Source: JAFDVL01 sp031409955
GTDB taxonomy: Bacteria > Acidobacteriota > Blastocatellia > RBC074
NCBI GenBank assembly: GCA_031409955.1
Contig: JANNYF010000267.1
Location: 1-64,000, forward strand
DNA: 64,000 nt
Direction of reading: 5' to 3'
In this document: positions 36,312-45,548 of the stretch, piece by piece
Position numbering within the stretch: the stretch's first letter is position 1
Layout of the letters: every line of letters begins with the position of its first letter
Translations under genes and position numbers: made by a program
Notes under the pieces: model-generated
What the model was told of the DNA's origin: nothing
The model's input: only the letters and a program-made list of their open reading frames with translations
Databases searched by the model: none

Positions 36312-37220
36312 ATGAGTAGTAAAGTTTTGTCGAGTAGCGCGATCTGGAGCTTTGGTTTACTCGCCTTCGCCGTGCTGTGTTCTATTTGCATCTTTTGGCA
36401 TGCCCCGCTGTTCGCGGGACTTGAATCGGCGAGCGAGGTTCCGGTGACGACTACGGTGGTTTCCGCCAACCTGGAAGCCCGGTTATTCAATGGCAAGGTG
36501 ACGCTGACGGGGACATTGCCCGATCCATCCGCCAAAATCCAAGTGTTGGGACGGGCGAAGGAGTTGTACGGCGAAGGCAATTTTATTGATAACCTGAAGG
36601 TCAATAAGCAAACGGCCTTTCCCTCTGCTCGCTGGTTCAATGCGGCCCTGGCGCTGATGCCTTTTGCCAATCGGGTGAACAATGAGGGGGGATTTGCAAT
36701 GGATGGAAATTCCGTCATCGTGCGTGGATTGGTGGACACCGATGACAGCAAATCCAAACTTATTTCGGAAGCGACCGCTGCCGCCGGAAGCGGCGTTCGA
36801 GTTGACGACAAGCTTATGGTGAAAGGCAAAGTTACAGCGGCCCAGGCCACGGATTTTCAAGCCAAACTCAACCAAATGATGGCCGGAAAAATCGTTGAAT
36901 TCGATACCAACAGCGATGTGCTAACAGACAAAGGGAAAGCTGTTCTGGATGAAATGGTACGAGTGCTAAGTGAGGCACCGGGCATCCCCGTGGAAGTCAG
37001 TGGGCATACCGATGCACGGGGCAATGCCGCCTTGAATGAAAACCTGAGCCAACGGCGCGCGCGTACTTGCTTGCGGTATCTGGCGCAAAAAGGTGTAGAT
37101 GCCAGACGCATGTCGTCCCGGGGCTATGGTTCGTCCAAACCGATTGCCGATAACAACGTGTCGGAAGGACAACAACGAAATCGGCGCATTGAATTCACTG
37201 TACTGAAGGAGGGGAAATGA
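36312..37220 (+). CDS. OmpA-family protein with BON-like region
   Basis: 302 residues from the ATG at 36312, preceded by AAAGGA. A membrane anchor or signal (IWSFGLLAFAVLCSICIFW) is followed by two BON-like stretches (about 40-100 and 115-165; FNGKVTLTGTLPDPSAKIQVLGRAKELYG and NSVIVRGLVDTDDSKSKLI). The C-terminal OmpA domain (about 190-300) shows IVEFDTNSDVLTDKGKAVLDEM, VEVSGHTDARGNAALNENLSQRRA and GYGSSKPIADN, including the peptidoglycan-binding Asp and Arg. The architecture resembles mycobacterial ArfA. It overlaps the next gene by 4 nt. Confidence 0.85.
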   Translation: MSSKVLSSSAIWSFGLLAFAVLCSICIFWHAPLFAGLESASEVPVTTTVVSANLEARLFNGKVTLTGTLPDPSAKIQVLGRAKELYGEGNFIDNLKVNKQTAFPSARWFNAALALMPFANRVNNEGGFAMDGNSVIVRGLVDTDDSKSKLISEATAAAGSGVRVDDKLMVKGKVTAAQATDFQAKLNQMMAGKIVEFDTNSDVLTDKGKAVLDEMVRVLSEAPGIPVEVSGHTDARGNAALNENLSQRRARTCLRYLAQKGVDARRMSSRGYGSSKPIADNNVSEGQQRNRRIEFTVLKEGK

Positions 37221-38125
37221 TTATGGAACTACCGGAACTCGCTATAAAGATCATCTTTTGTTTGTTGTTGGCTGGTCTCATCGGCTGGATCATTGGCTTT
37301 TTGTTAGGGCGCATTTTTGGCTCGGTGAATGCATCGCAACTGCTTAATGATTGCGAGGGCAGGATGCGCGTGCGAGATCAGGAACTGGGCGGATTGCGGA
37401 GCGATTTGACGACGGTCAAGGCAAAAGCCAGTTCGTTGGAAACCGAGTTGGCGACCTTGGCTATGACCCTCAGAACCCGCGATGGTTGGGTGTCAGAAAT
37501 GGAGGAGAAAACCAAAGACCTCCAGGCGGATATTGATGCCAGAATTTTCGCGCTGGATGAGTTGAAGGCCGAATCGAAAAAAGAAAAAGCAGACCTGAAG
37601 GCTCAATTGGAAAAAGCTGTCGCCGAGTTAGAGGCTTTGCGGGTGCGCGTTGCGTCAGCCGCAGGAACCGTCGCGCGACCTGACGAAGACGAGCTGAATA
37701 CCTTGCGCGTGAACTTTGCGGCGCAGGAACAGGAACTGGCGAAGGCGTTGTTCCGGCTGAAAAATCTGGAGTCTTTGGGCGACAAAGACGCGGAAATTGC
37801 GCGCCTGAAAGTTCGCCTCACGGAACTGGAATTGATGGCGCGTGAAGTGAAAGAACCGGTGGTCAAGGTGTCGCAAGCCTCGTCCCTACCGTCCTCGACC
37901 AAAGGAGGTGACGACCTCAAGAAGATTTTCGGCATTGGCCCTGTGTTGGAAAATTTGCTCCATTCGCACGGCATTTATTGGTTTCGTCAGATTGCCGATT
38001 GGACTTCAGCGGATGTGCAGCGGTACGACACCCTGCTGGAAGATTTTCGTGGTCGTATTGAGCGCGATGATTGGATTACCGGCGCACAGCAAGAGCATCA
38101 GAAGAAATACGGCCAACAACTTTGA
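37217..38125 (+). CDS. Membrane-anchored coiled-coil protein with C-terminal HhH-like domain
   Basis: 302 residues. One N-terminal membrane helix (IKIIFCLLLAGLIGWIIGFLLG) is followed by a long coiled coil (about 40-220). The C-terminal domain (about 230-300), DDLKKIFGIGPVLENLLHSHGIYWFRQIADWTSADVQRYD, resembles the helix-hairpin-helix fold of DUF4332-like or ribosomal-L21-tail-type proteins. HhH domains usually bind nucleic acid; here it would be tethered to the inner membrane. The start codon overlaps the OmpA-like stop (ATGA), so both are made together. Function unknown. Confidence 0.8.
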   Translation: MIMELPELAIKIIFCLLLAGLIGWIIGFLLGRIFGSVNASQLLNDCEGRMRVRDQELGGLRSDLTTVKAKASSLETELATLAMTLRTRDGWVSEMEEKTKDLQADIDARIFALDELKAESKKEKADLKAQLEKAVAELEALRVRVASAAGTVARPDEDELNTLRVNFAAQEQELAKALFRLKNLESLGDKDAEIARLKVRLTELELMAREVKEPVVKVSQASSLPSSTKGGDDLKKIFGIGPVLENLLHSHGIYWFRQIADWTSADVQRYDTLLEDFRGRIERDDWITGAQQEHQKKYGQQL

Positions 38126-38155
38126 GAATGTGTTTGCCCACTAATTCTCAAGGCA

Positions 38156-38187
38156 GCGGGAGTGAACCATTCGCTCCCGCTTTTTTT
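38156..38187 (+). terminator. Rho-independent terminator after the OmpA/HhH operon
   Basis: GCGGGAG (38156-38162) pairs with CTCCCGC (38174-38180), extended by GTGAA/TTCGC-like pairs, and is followed by seven T residues. It lies 30 nt after the HhH-protein stop. Confidence 0.88.
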
Positions 38188-38257
38188 CTGCGTATCAGGG
38201 CAGTGACCTGCGGTAGAGTATTCCGGCTGGATTTTCCACAGAAATGGAATTGCTTGA

Positions 38258-38896
38258 ATGGGTGCGAAACACAGGATTGAGGTCGAACACTATTTTTATC
38301 ACCTGCGTGTGGAAGAGCAACAGTTGATCGTGCCGAAGCTGGTTCCGCGTGCCGCTCCTTCGGCGGACAATTCGCACGTGATCGGTTTGCTACACGAATT
38401 GCTGCACACGCCGGATGATCTGGAACGAAGCGCCAACAAATGGCTCACGCTGCGAAATTTCATTCGACAGGTCAGCGCGATTCCGAACGCTTGGGAGCAA
38501 ATCGCCACCATCGTTGGAGTCGCGCAAAGTTACTTAGAGATCACCGTCTGCGATTGCGGCGAGTTTCTGCGCGTACTGAAAGCGCATGGCTATGCCGTAA
38601 ATTCGTGGATGGAAAAAATCAGTCGCCTAGTTGGACACGGGCATCGCTTCGACAGCGCGCGGGCGTTAACCGAGCATCGGTACGATCCGCAACTGCATTT
38701 CGTCAATGATCGTGCGGATGAAGAGGCGTATGGCCCCCACTATTTCTTCGTGCATTGGGACGCGCAATCGGTGTATGCCCAGCGCGGTTGGTTGTTGGGA
38801 CGCATCGCCGCAGGCCGCACGCACGCCCATCAAACCGCCACGCCGCAAGAGGTAGACGAATATTTGAATCGCCTGGAGGCTTGCCAGAAAAATTGA
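38258..38896 (+). CDS. Hypothetical protein
   Basis: 212 residues, no signal peptide or membrane segment. The sequence is histidine-rich (HRIEVEHYFYHLRVEE, LVGHGHRFDSARALTEHRYDPQLHFVND, GPHYFFVHWDAQS), mixed alpha/beta. No catalytic signature or family is recognised. It lies 51 bp upstream of the DUF1553 cytochrome gene on the same strand, after a terminator, so it may lead that operon. Confidence 0.65.
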   Translation: MGAKHRIEVEHYFYHLRVEEQQLIVPKLVPRAAPSADNSHVIGLLHELLHTPDDLERSANKWLTLRNFIRQVSAIPNAWEQIATIVGVAQSYLEITVCDCGEFLRVLKAHGYAVNSWMEKISRLVGHGHRFDSARALTEHRYDPQLHFVNDRADEEAYGPHYFFVHWDAQSVYAQRGWLLGRIAAGRTHAHQTATPQEVDEYLNRLEACQKN

Positions 38897-38947
38897 TTTG
38901 GGCATAATTTGGCTAGACCCAATAAATTCAGATTCCAGTGGCACCCT

Positions 38948-41900
38948 ATGAACAGCAAAACGAAACGAAGATTCTCTCTCCTCTTCCTCATTGGCTTGGC
39001 GTTGTTGGTTGCGGTCAGGCATTGGGACGCTCGCGTGAGCGCGCAGGCCAAAGTGGATTTCGTGCGCGACATTCAACCGATTTTCCAAGCCTCGTGTACG
39101 CCGTGTCATTTCGGTGAAAAGCCCAAAGCCGAACTCCGCCTGGACAGCAAAACGCTGACGCTCAAACTCATTGTTCCCGGCAACAGCAACGGCTCGCGGC
39201 TCGTGCAGCGCGTGCTAGGCGCAAACGGCGAAAAGCGCATGCCACTGGGGCGCGAGGCGTTGAGCGCTGCACAAATCGAATTGCTCAAACGCTGGATTGA
39301 CGAAGGTGCGAATTGGCCGGAGACGGCGTCAGTTGAAGGCGGCGTCAAGAAACATTGGGCTTTTGTTGCACCGATTCGCCCGGCTGTTCCAAACGTCAAA
39401 AACAAAGCCTGGACACGCAATCCGATAGACAATTTTATCCTTGCGAAACTCGAACAAGAAAACCTCGTACCTTCACCGGAGGCCGATAAAATCACGCTGC
39501 TGCGGCGCTTGAGTTTGGATTTGATTGGGTTGCCGCCAACGCCCGAAGAAGTAGATGCGTTTCTCAAAGACAGTTCGCCGAAAGCCTACGAAAAACAGGT
39601 CGAACGCTTGCTGGCCTCGCCGCATTATGGTGAACGCTGGGCGCGGCATTGGCTGGACGCGGCGCGCTATGCCGATTCCGATGGCTTTGAAAAAGACAAG
39701 ATGCGCAACGTCTGGTTTTACCGCGATTGGGTCATCAACGCGCTGAACAAAGACAAGCCCTACGATCAATTCGTCATTGAGCAAATCGCAGGCGATCTGC
39801 TGCCGAACACCACGCAAGAGCAGCTAGTTGCCACAGGCTTTCTGCGCAATTCGATGATCAACGAGGAGGGCGGCGTTGATCCCGAACAGTTTCGGATGGA
39901 AGCGATGTTTGATCGGATGGACGCGATTGGCAAAGGCGTGCTCGGCGTCACGATTCAATGCGCGCAATGCCACAACCACAAATTCGATCCGCTCAAGCAG
40001 GAAGAGTATTACCGTCTGTTCGCGTTTCTGAATAACTCTGACGAAGGCAGCATCATTGCCTACACGCCCGAAGAGCAGATGAAGCGTGCGAATATCCTCT
40101 CCGGCACGCGCGAGATCGAAGCCAAGTTGCAAGAGATCAAGCCCGATTGGTTGGCAATTATGAACGCGTGGGAAGATCGCGTCAGAAACGATCAACCCGC
40201 GTGGACAGTGATTCAGCCCGTTGCAGACGACATTTCCACGGGCGGGCAAAAATACTTTCCACAGAACGATGGTTCGTTTCTCGCGGCAGGCTATGCGCCG
40301 ACCAAGCATCGCGTGAAACTGACGACAAAAGTTGATGTGCAAAACATTACCGCGCTCAGAATTGAAATGCTGAACGATCCGAATTTGCCGATGCACGGCC
40401 CCGGTCGCTCACCCAAAGGCACGTTCGGCTTGACCGATGTGTACGTCGAAGCCGCGCCTGTCAGCGACGAAAAGAAAATCAGCAAAATCAAAATCGTCAA
40501 CGCGACTGCGGACGTGAATCCGCCGGAAAAAGAACTTGAAGCGATGTACTTCGACAAAAGCACGCGCCGCCGCGTCGAAGGCCCGATTGCGTTTGCGATG
40601 GACGACAAAGACGAAACCGCGTGGGGCATTGATGTCGGCGCTGGGCTGCGCAATGTGCCACGCAAAGCTGTCTTCAATTTTGAAAAGCCGATAGCCAATG
40701 AAGGCAATACAATTCTGACGATTTACCTGAAACAAAATCACGGCGGCTGGAACAGCGATGACAACATGAACAACAACCTCGGTCGCTTCCGTTTGTCCAT
40801 CACGACTGCGCCGAATGCGGTGGCTGATCCGCTGCCCGCCAACGTGCGCGAAATCCTGGCGATCCCGCGCACGCAACGCACGAAAGCGCAAGTGGACACA
40901 GTATTCAGTTATTGGCGCACCACGCTGCCCGAATGGAATGACTACAACAAACAAATCGCGGAGTTGTGGAAGCAGCATCCGACCGGCACGTCGCAATTGG
41001 TATTGAATGAACGAGGCGATGCGCGGATGACCAGCATTCTCAAGCGCGGCGATTTTCTGCGCCCTGATCGCGCCGTCATACCGGGCGTCCCTGCGTTCCT
41101 GAATCCAATTCCCGAAGGCGCGCCCGGCAATCGCCTGACGTTGGCGAAATGGCTGGTAGATCGTCAGTCGCCGACCACTGCGCGCACCACCGTCAATCGC
41201 CTCTGGCAAGCCTATTTCGGCACGGGGATCGTGGCGACTTCGGAAGATTTAGGTAAACAAAGCGACCTGCCCTCGCATCCCGAATTGCTGGATTGGCTGG
41301 CCGTTGAGTTGATGGAAGGAGAGAGCAATCTCAAATCTCAAATCTCAAGTCTCAAATCCACGAAGTGGAGCCTGAAGAACGTTCACCGGTTGATTGTCAA
41401 CTCGGCAACATATCGTCAGTCTTCAAAAGCCACGCCACAACTGCTCGAAAAAGACCCGCTGAATCGCTTGCTTGCTCGTGCGCCACGCTTGCGCGTCGAA
41501 GGCGAAATCGTCCGCGACATTGCGTTGGCGGCGAGTGATTTGCTGAACCCACGAGTCGGCGGCGCGAGCGTGTTTCCGCCTTCGCCGGAGTTTTTGTATT
41601 TGCCACCCACCAGCTATGGCCCAAAGAATTGGTTCGAGGACAAAGGCGAGAACCGCTATCGGCGTGGCCTGTACACGTTCCGCTACCGCAGCGTGCCGTA
41701 CCCGATGTTGCAAACGTTTGACGTACCGAATGGCGATATTTCCTGCGTCCGCCGCGCCAAATCCAACACGCCGTTGCAAGCGTTGACGACACTGAATGAG
41801 ACGACATTTTTAGAAGCGGCGCGGGCGTTGGCGCTGAAGACAATGAAAGAAGGAGGCGCGACCGATGCGCAACGAATTGAATTTGCATTTCGCCGCGTGA

Positions 41901-42124
41901 TCTCTCGCAAGCCTACTTTGCCAGAGGCTGCCGCATTGCTGAGTTTGCTGAAACGACAGCAGGAACGCTTCACCGCAGGCGCATTGAACCCCTGGAATTT
42001 TGCGACGAATGATCCTGATAAACCATTCGTGTTGCCCAAAGGCGTGACGATGGAACAACTCGCGGCGTGGACGGCGGTGGCGCGGGTGCTATTAAATTTG
42101 GATGAGGCGATTACGAAAGAGTAA
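38948..42124 (+). CDS. Planctomycete-type cytochrome with DUF1549 and DUF1553
   Basis: 1058 residues from the ATG at 38948. A signal or anchor (FSLLFLIGLALLVAV) leads to a PSCyt1-type region with one CxxCH haem motif (CTPCH, about residue 50), then DUF1549 (about 150-360; WTRNPIDNFILAKLEQENL, RWARHWLDAARYADSDGFEKD) and C-terminal DUF1553 (about 700-1000; TVNRLWQAYFGTGIVATSEDLG). Such proteins are common in Planctomycetes, Verrucomicrobia and Acidobacteria next to DUF1501 genes and sulfatases; the role is not established. Residues encoded near 41326-41367 contain a short repetitive insert (see findings). The R-M methylase gene starts 2 nt after the stop. Confidence 0.88.
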   Translation: MNSKTKRRFSLLFLIGLALLVAVRHWDARVSAQAKVDFVRDIQPIFQASCTPCHFGEKPKAELRLDSKTLTLKLIVPGNSNGSRLVQRVLGANGEKRMPLGREALSAAQIELLKRWIDEGANWPETASVEGGVKKHWAFVAPIRPAVPNVKNKAWTRNPIDNFILAKLEQENLVPSPEADKITLLRRLSLDLIGLPPTPEEVDAFLKDSSPKAYEKQVERLLASPHYGERWARHWLDAARYADSDGFEKDKMRNVWFYRDWVINALNKDKPYDQFVIEQIAGDLLPNTTQEQLVATGFLRNSMINEEGGVDPEQFRMEAMFDRMDAIGKGVLGVTIQCAQCHNHKFDPLKQEEYYRLFAFLNNSDEGSIIAYTPEEQMKRANILSGTREIEAKLQEIKPDWLAIMNAWEDRVRNDQPAWTVIQPVADDISTGGQKYFPQNDGSFLAAGYAPTKHRVKLTTKVDVQNITALRIEMLNDPNLPMHGPGRSPKGTFGLTDVYVEAAPVSDEKKISKIKIVNATADVNPPEKELEAMYFDKSTRRRVEGPIAFAMDDKDETAWGIDVGAGLRNVPRKAVFNFEKPIANEGNTILTIYLKQNHGGWNSDDNMNNNLGRFRLSITTAPNAVADPLPANVREILAIPRTQRTKAQVDTVFSYWRTTLPEWNDYNKQIAELWKQHPTGTSQLVLNERGDARMTSILKRGDFLRPDRAVIPGVPAFLNPIPEGAPGNRLTLAKWLVDRQSPTTARTTVNRLWQAYFGTGIVATSEDLGKQSDLPSHPELLDWLAVELMEGESNLKSQISSLKSTKWSLKNVHRLIVNSATYRQSSKATPQLLEKDPLNRLLARAPRLRVEGEIVRDIALAASDLLNPRVGGASVFPPSPEFLYLPPTSYGPKNWFEDKGENRYRRGLYTFRYRSVPYPMLQTFDVPNGDISCVRRAKSNTPLQALTTLNETTFLEAARALALKTMKEGGATDAQRIEFAFRRVISRKPTLPEAAALLSLLKRQQERFTAGALNPWNFATNDPDKPFVLPKGVTMEQLAAWTAVARVLLNLDEAITKE

Positions 42125-42126
42125 AC

Positions 42127-42999
42127 ATGGGAAAGCTGATTGCATTTGGATGGTATGGCGGTAAGTATAGTCACCTTGATTGGCTGCTACCATTGCTGCC
42201 GAAAACAACGCATTACTGTGAGCCGTTCGGCGGCTCGGCGGCGGTTTTGATCAATCGGGAACCCGCTCCTCTCGAAACGTATAACGATCTGCACGGCGAG
42301 GTCGTGAATTTCTTTCGCGTCTTGCGCGAACAAAAAGACGCGCTGATTGAAGCGATCGGATTGACCCCGTTTTCACGGGCTGAATTTGAAGCCGCAATCA
42401 ATGACTCCGCTGAAAACCTGTCAGAGTTAGAGCGAGCGCGCAGGTTTTATATTCTGGCCCGCCAAGTTCGCACTGGGCTGGCGCAAAAGGCCAGTGCAGG
42501 CCGATGGGCGCACTGTTTATTGACCAGTCGCGCCGGGATGGCGGGCGCAGTATCGCGGTGGCTTGGGGCGGTTGAAGACTTACCGCTGATTGCGCAGCGA
42601 TTGTTGCGCGTGCAAATCGAAAATGCCCCCGCGCTTGAGGTCATTGCACGTTATGACAGCGAAGAGACGCTGTTTTACTGCGATCCGCCTTACCCCCATA
42701 ATTCGCGCGGAGATGCCAATGCGTATGCTCATGAAATGACGGATGACCAACACCGAGAACTGGCAGCCGTGCTACGAAAGGTCAAAGGCAAAGTCGCTAT
42801 TTCAGGGTATCAATGCGATTTGATGAGTGAACTCTATGGCGATTGGCAGAAGGTGGAAGCTACTGAGAAATTGACTCATTCCGTCAAATCTCCTCGACAG
42901 GAGATTTTGTGGATCAACTATGAGATCAAGAGTGAGGTCAAATGGAACGGGACAACGCAATATTCGAGACAAACAATCCAGCCGACATTCTTACCATAG
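42127..42999 (+). CDS. D12-class adenine-N6 DNA methyltransferase (type II R-M)
   Basis: 290 residues. The SAM-binding segments FGWYGGK (7-13) and CEPFGGSAAV, and the catalytic DPPY motif (YCDPPYPH, 185-191), place it in the D12 (Dam-like, alpha) class that methylates adenine N6. The target site cannot be read from the sequence. It begins 2 nt after the DUF1553 gene and overlaps the putative endonuclease gene by 58 nt, so the pair is a tightly linked cassette that protects and cleaves the same site. Confidence 0.88.
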   Translation: MGKLIAFGWYGGKYSHLDWLLPLLPKTTHYCEPFGGSAAVLINREPAPLETYNDLHGEVVNFFRVLREQKDALIEAIGLTPFSRAEFEAAINDSAENLSELERARRFYILARQVRTGLAQKASAGRWAHCLLTSRAGMAGAVSRWLGAVEDLPLIAQRLLRVQIENAPALEVIARYDSEETLFYCDPPYPHNSRGDANAYAHEMTDDQHRELAAVLRKVKGKVAISGYQCDLMSELYGDWQKVEATEKLTHSVKSPRQEILWINYEIKSEVKWNGTTQYSRQTIQPTFLP

Positions 43000-44108
43000 C
43001 GTATGAGAGTGCCGTCAATCGTCTTGAGAAATCATTCGTTCGCGCTGCTGGGCTGACGGATGACGTCGAATTTGTTTGCCGATGCTCGAATCTTGCTGGC
43101 GTTCGATTTTTGCTCGCGTGTTTAGTGGCAAAACTTTCTCATCCAGAACTCGACATTCGGAAACCCTATACTGAAATCGGTGGCGCACGAGCTTATTCGG
43201 GGCGGCACTATGATGAAACATACATTGCTCCATTCGCTTTCAAATATGGGTTGCCCGTTAACCCGACCACAAGTTTTTTGACACCCGCTTTCAGGACGAA
43301 TAAATCTGTCATCGCACCGGGTGTGGAGTTAATGGGCAGACCGAAGAAGCTTTATGAAACGGTGGTGAAAATAATCTCCGCCGTTCACGATGGGAAAGCC
43401 AACCCTGAACTGCTATTGATTGAGATTGTCCGCTGGTTGGCAGTGGTGAAATTTGAAAGAGAAGATCGCAGGGAGTCTCTGTTTGCTTCTTTAGCCGCTG
43501 CCAGCAGCGATTCTGCCTTATCGGCGGAAAGCATTGTTACGCTGATTCAGCAACATTTGGCTTTGCCAAAATCTTCCCGGTTGCCAGTGTTGGTTGTCGC
43601 CGCAGCCTATCAGGCAGTGCAAGAACTTTTGGGTGAAAAGGCTTTGCCGTTGGAAGGTCACAATGCGGCAGACAGTCAGACGGGCGCTTTAGGCGATCTC
43701 CAAATCACCCTGAAAGATGACCGTAATATCGTGACGGTTTATGAGATGAAAGCAAAACGCGTCACGACAGAAGACCTTGAAATTGCCGTGCAAAAACTTG
43801 CCAGAGGGTCACACCAAATTGATAACTACATCTTCATCACAACTGACAAAGTTGATGAAGATGTGATTGATTTTGCCGCTACAATGCACGCCAAGATCGG
43901 TGTCGAGTTTGTAGTGCTGGATGGTATTGGTTTTCTACGCCATTTCCTGCATTTGTTTTACCGTTCCAGAATGAGTTTTCTGGAAGCCTATCAAGCGTTA
44001 GTATTGGGCGAAGCTGATAGCGCAGTGAATCCGACTTTGAAAGAAGCCTTTCTCTCGCTTCGTTTGGCGACGGAAACAGGAATTGCCCAAGCGAACGAAG
44101 AGTCATAG
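42942..44108 (+). CDS. Putative type II restriction endonuclease
   Basis: 388 residues overlapping the methylase gene by 58 nt. The C-terminal half contains a PD-(D/E)XK-like active site: Asp252 (LGDLQITL) and Glu268-x-Lys270 (VYEMKAK), followed by a helix, the core of most type II nucleases. The N-terminal half (EIGGARAYSGRHYDETYIAPFAFKYGLPVNPTTSFLTPAF) reminds me of SacI-like annotated restriction enzymes, but I am not sure. The function rests on the active-site motif plus the adjacent methylase. The stop precedes the DUF1501 start by 18 nt. Confidence 0.72.
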   Translation: MERDNAIFETNNPADILTIAYESAVNRLEKSFVRAAGLTDDVEFVCRCSNLAGVRFLLACLVAKLSHPELDIRKPYTEIGGARAYSGRHYDETYIAPFAFKYGLPVNPTTSFLTPAFRTNKSVIAPGVELMGRPKKLYETVVKIISAVHDGKANPELLLIEIVRWLAVVKFEREDRRESLFASLAAASSDSALSAESIVTLIQQHLALPKSSRLPVLVVAAAYQAVQELLGEKALPLEGHNAADSQTGALGDLQITLKDDRNIVTVYEMKAKRVTTEDLEIAVQKLARGSHQIDNYIFITTDKVDEDVIDFAATMHAKIGVEFVVLDGIGFLRHFLHLFYRSRMSFLEAYQALVLGEADSAVNPTLKEAFLSLRLATETGIAQANEES

Positions 44109-44126
44109 GCTGAAATAAGGAGAGCA

Positions 44127-45548
44127 ATGAAAGAAACAAATACTCCCAACCAAGATGGCAAGGAACAACTCTCGCGTCGCTGGTTCCTCGAACAATGTGG
44201 CGTCGGCATGGGCGCACTCGCACTGAATCAGTTGCTTGCCAGCGCGGGCTATGCGCAATCCAATCCGCTTGCGCCAAAGAAGCCGCACTTTGCGCCGAAA
44301 GCGAAGAACGTCATTTATCTGTTTATGGCGGGCGGGCCGAGCCATATCGAGATGTTTGATAACAAACCGCAACTGGCGAAATTCGATGGCACGTTGCCGC
44401 CACCGGAGTTGCTCAAAGGCTATCGTGCGGCGTTCATCAATCCGAATTCCAAACTGCTGGGACCGAAATTCAAGTTTGCGAAATACGGACAAGCGGGCGC
44501 AGAGATTTCCGAACTGCTGCCGTACACTGCCAAAATCGTAGATGACATCACCATCGTCAAATCTATGGTCACGGATGCGTTCAATCACGCGCCGGGACAG
44601 TTGATGATGAACACGGGCGCGATGATTTTCGGGCGTCCGAGCTTTGGTGCGTGGTCGGTGTACGGTCTTGGCAGCGAATCGCAGGATTTGCCCGCGTTTG
44701 TGGCGTTCAGCACGGGGGCGAAAGGGCCGAGCGGCGGCAACAGTTGTTGGGGCAGTGGCTTCCTGCCGACTGTGTATCAAGGGGTGCAATTCCGCAATGT
44801 CGGCGATCCGGTCTTGTATCTCTCGAACCCGCGCGGCGTAGACGAAACGCTGCAACGCGACTCGCTCGACACGATCAATAAGCTGAATAAAATGCGGCTT
44901 GATCTGACGGGTGATCCTGAAATTGCGACGCGCATCAATTCGTTTGAGACGGCGTTCAAGATGCAAAAGGTCGCGCCCGAAGTGACAGACATATCCAAAG
45001 AGCCGAAACATATTTTAGAAATGTATGGCGCGGAACCAGGCAAGCCTTCGTTTGCGAATACAGTATTGATGGCGCGGCGACTGGTGGAAAAAGGCGTGCG
45101 CTTTGTGCAAATCATGCACGAGGCTTGGGATCAACACGGCAGTCTGGTGCGTGACCTCACGAAAAATTGCAAGGACACCGATCAGGCTTGTGCGGCGCTC
45201 GTGCAAGATTTGAAGCAACGCGGAATGCTGGATGACACGCTCGTGATTTGGGGCGGCGAGTTCGGGCGCACGCCAATGGTGCAGGGCGGCGATGATGGGC
45301 GCGATCACCATCCGAATGCGTTTACGAAATGGTTTGCGGGCGGTGGCATTAAGCGCGGGCAAGTCATCGGCGCGACGGATGATCTCGGCTTTAATGTGGT
45401 CGAGGATCGCGTTCACGTGCATGACTTGCACGCGACGTTATTGCACCTGCTGGGCTTCGATCACGAGAAGCTGACGTATCGCTTTCAAGGGCGCGATTTT
45501 CGCCTGACGGATGTGCATGGAATTGTGCAACAGAAGCTGCTGGCTTGA
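44127..45548 (+). CDS. DUF1501 family protein
   Basis: 473 residues. A twin-arginine-like signal (SRRWFLEQCGVGMGALALNQLLASAGYA) precedes a sulfatase/phosphatase-fold domain: NVIYLFMAGGPSHIEMFDNKP, DDITIVKSMVTDAFNHAPGQLMMNTG, IWGGEFGRTPMVQGGDDGRDHHP and VHVHDLHATLLHLLGFDHEKLTYRFQGRDFRLTDVHG. It lacks the sulfatase CxPSR. DUF1501 genes normally sit directly beside DUF1549/1553 cytochrome genes; here the R-M cassette separates them. Both proteins probably act in the same exported process, which remains unknown. Confidence 0.9.
   Translation: MKETNTPNQDGKEQLSRRWFLEQCGVGMGALALNQLLASAGYAQSNPLAPKKPHFAPKAKNVIYLFMAGGPSHIEMFDNKPQLAKFDGTLPPPELLKGYRAAFINPNSKLLGPKFKFAKYGQAGAEISELLPYTAKIVDDITIVKSMVTDAFNHAPGQLMMNTGAMIFGRPSFGAWSVYGLGSESQDLPAFVAFSTGAKGPSGGNSCWGSGFLPTVYQGVQFRNVGDPVLYLSNPRGVDETLQRDSLDTINKLNKMRLDLTGDPEIATRINSFETAFKMQKVAPEVTDISKEPKHILEMYGAEPGKPSFANTVLMARRLVEKGVRFVQIMHEAWDQHGSLVRDLTKNCKDTDQACAALVQDLKQRGMLDDTLVIWGGEFGRTPMVQGGDDGRDHHPNAFTKWFAGGGIKRGQVIGATDDLGFNVVEDRVHVHDLHATLLHLLGFDHEKLTYRFQGRDFRLTDVHGIVQQKLLA

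Noticed and set aside
44103..45011. 302-codon open frame antisense to the DUF1501 gene
   Set aside because: It is explained by codon bias of the DUF1501 gene, and no family features are visible.
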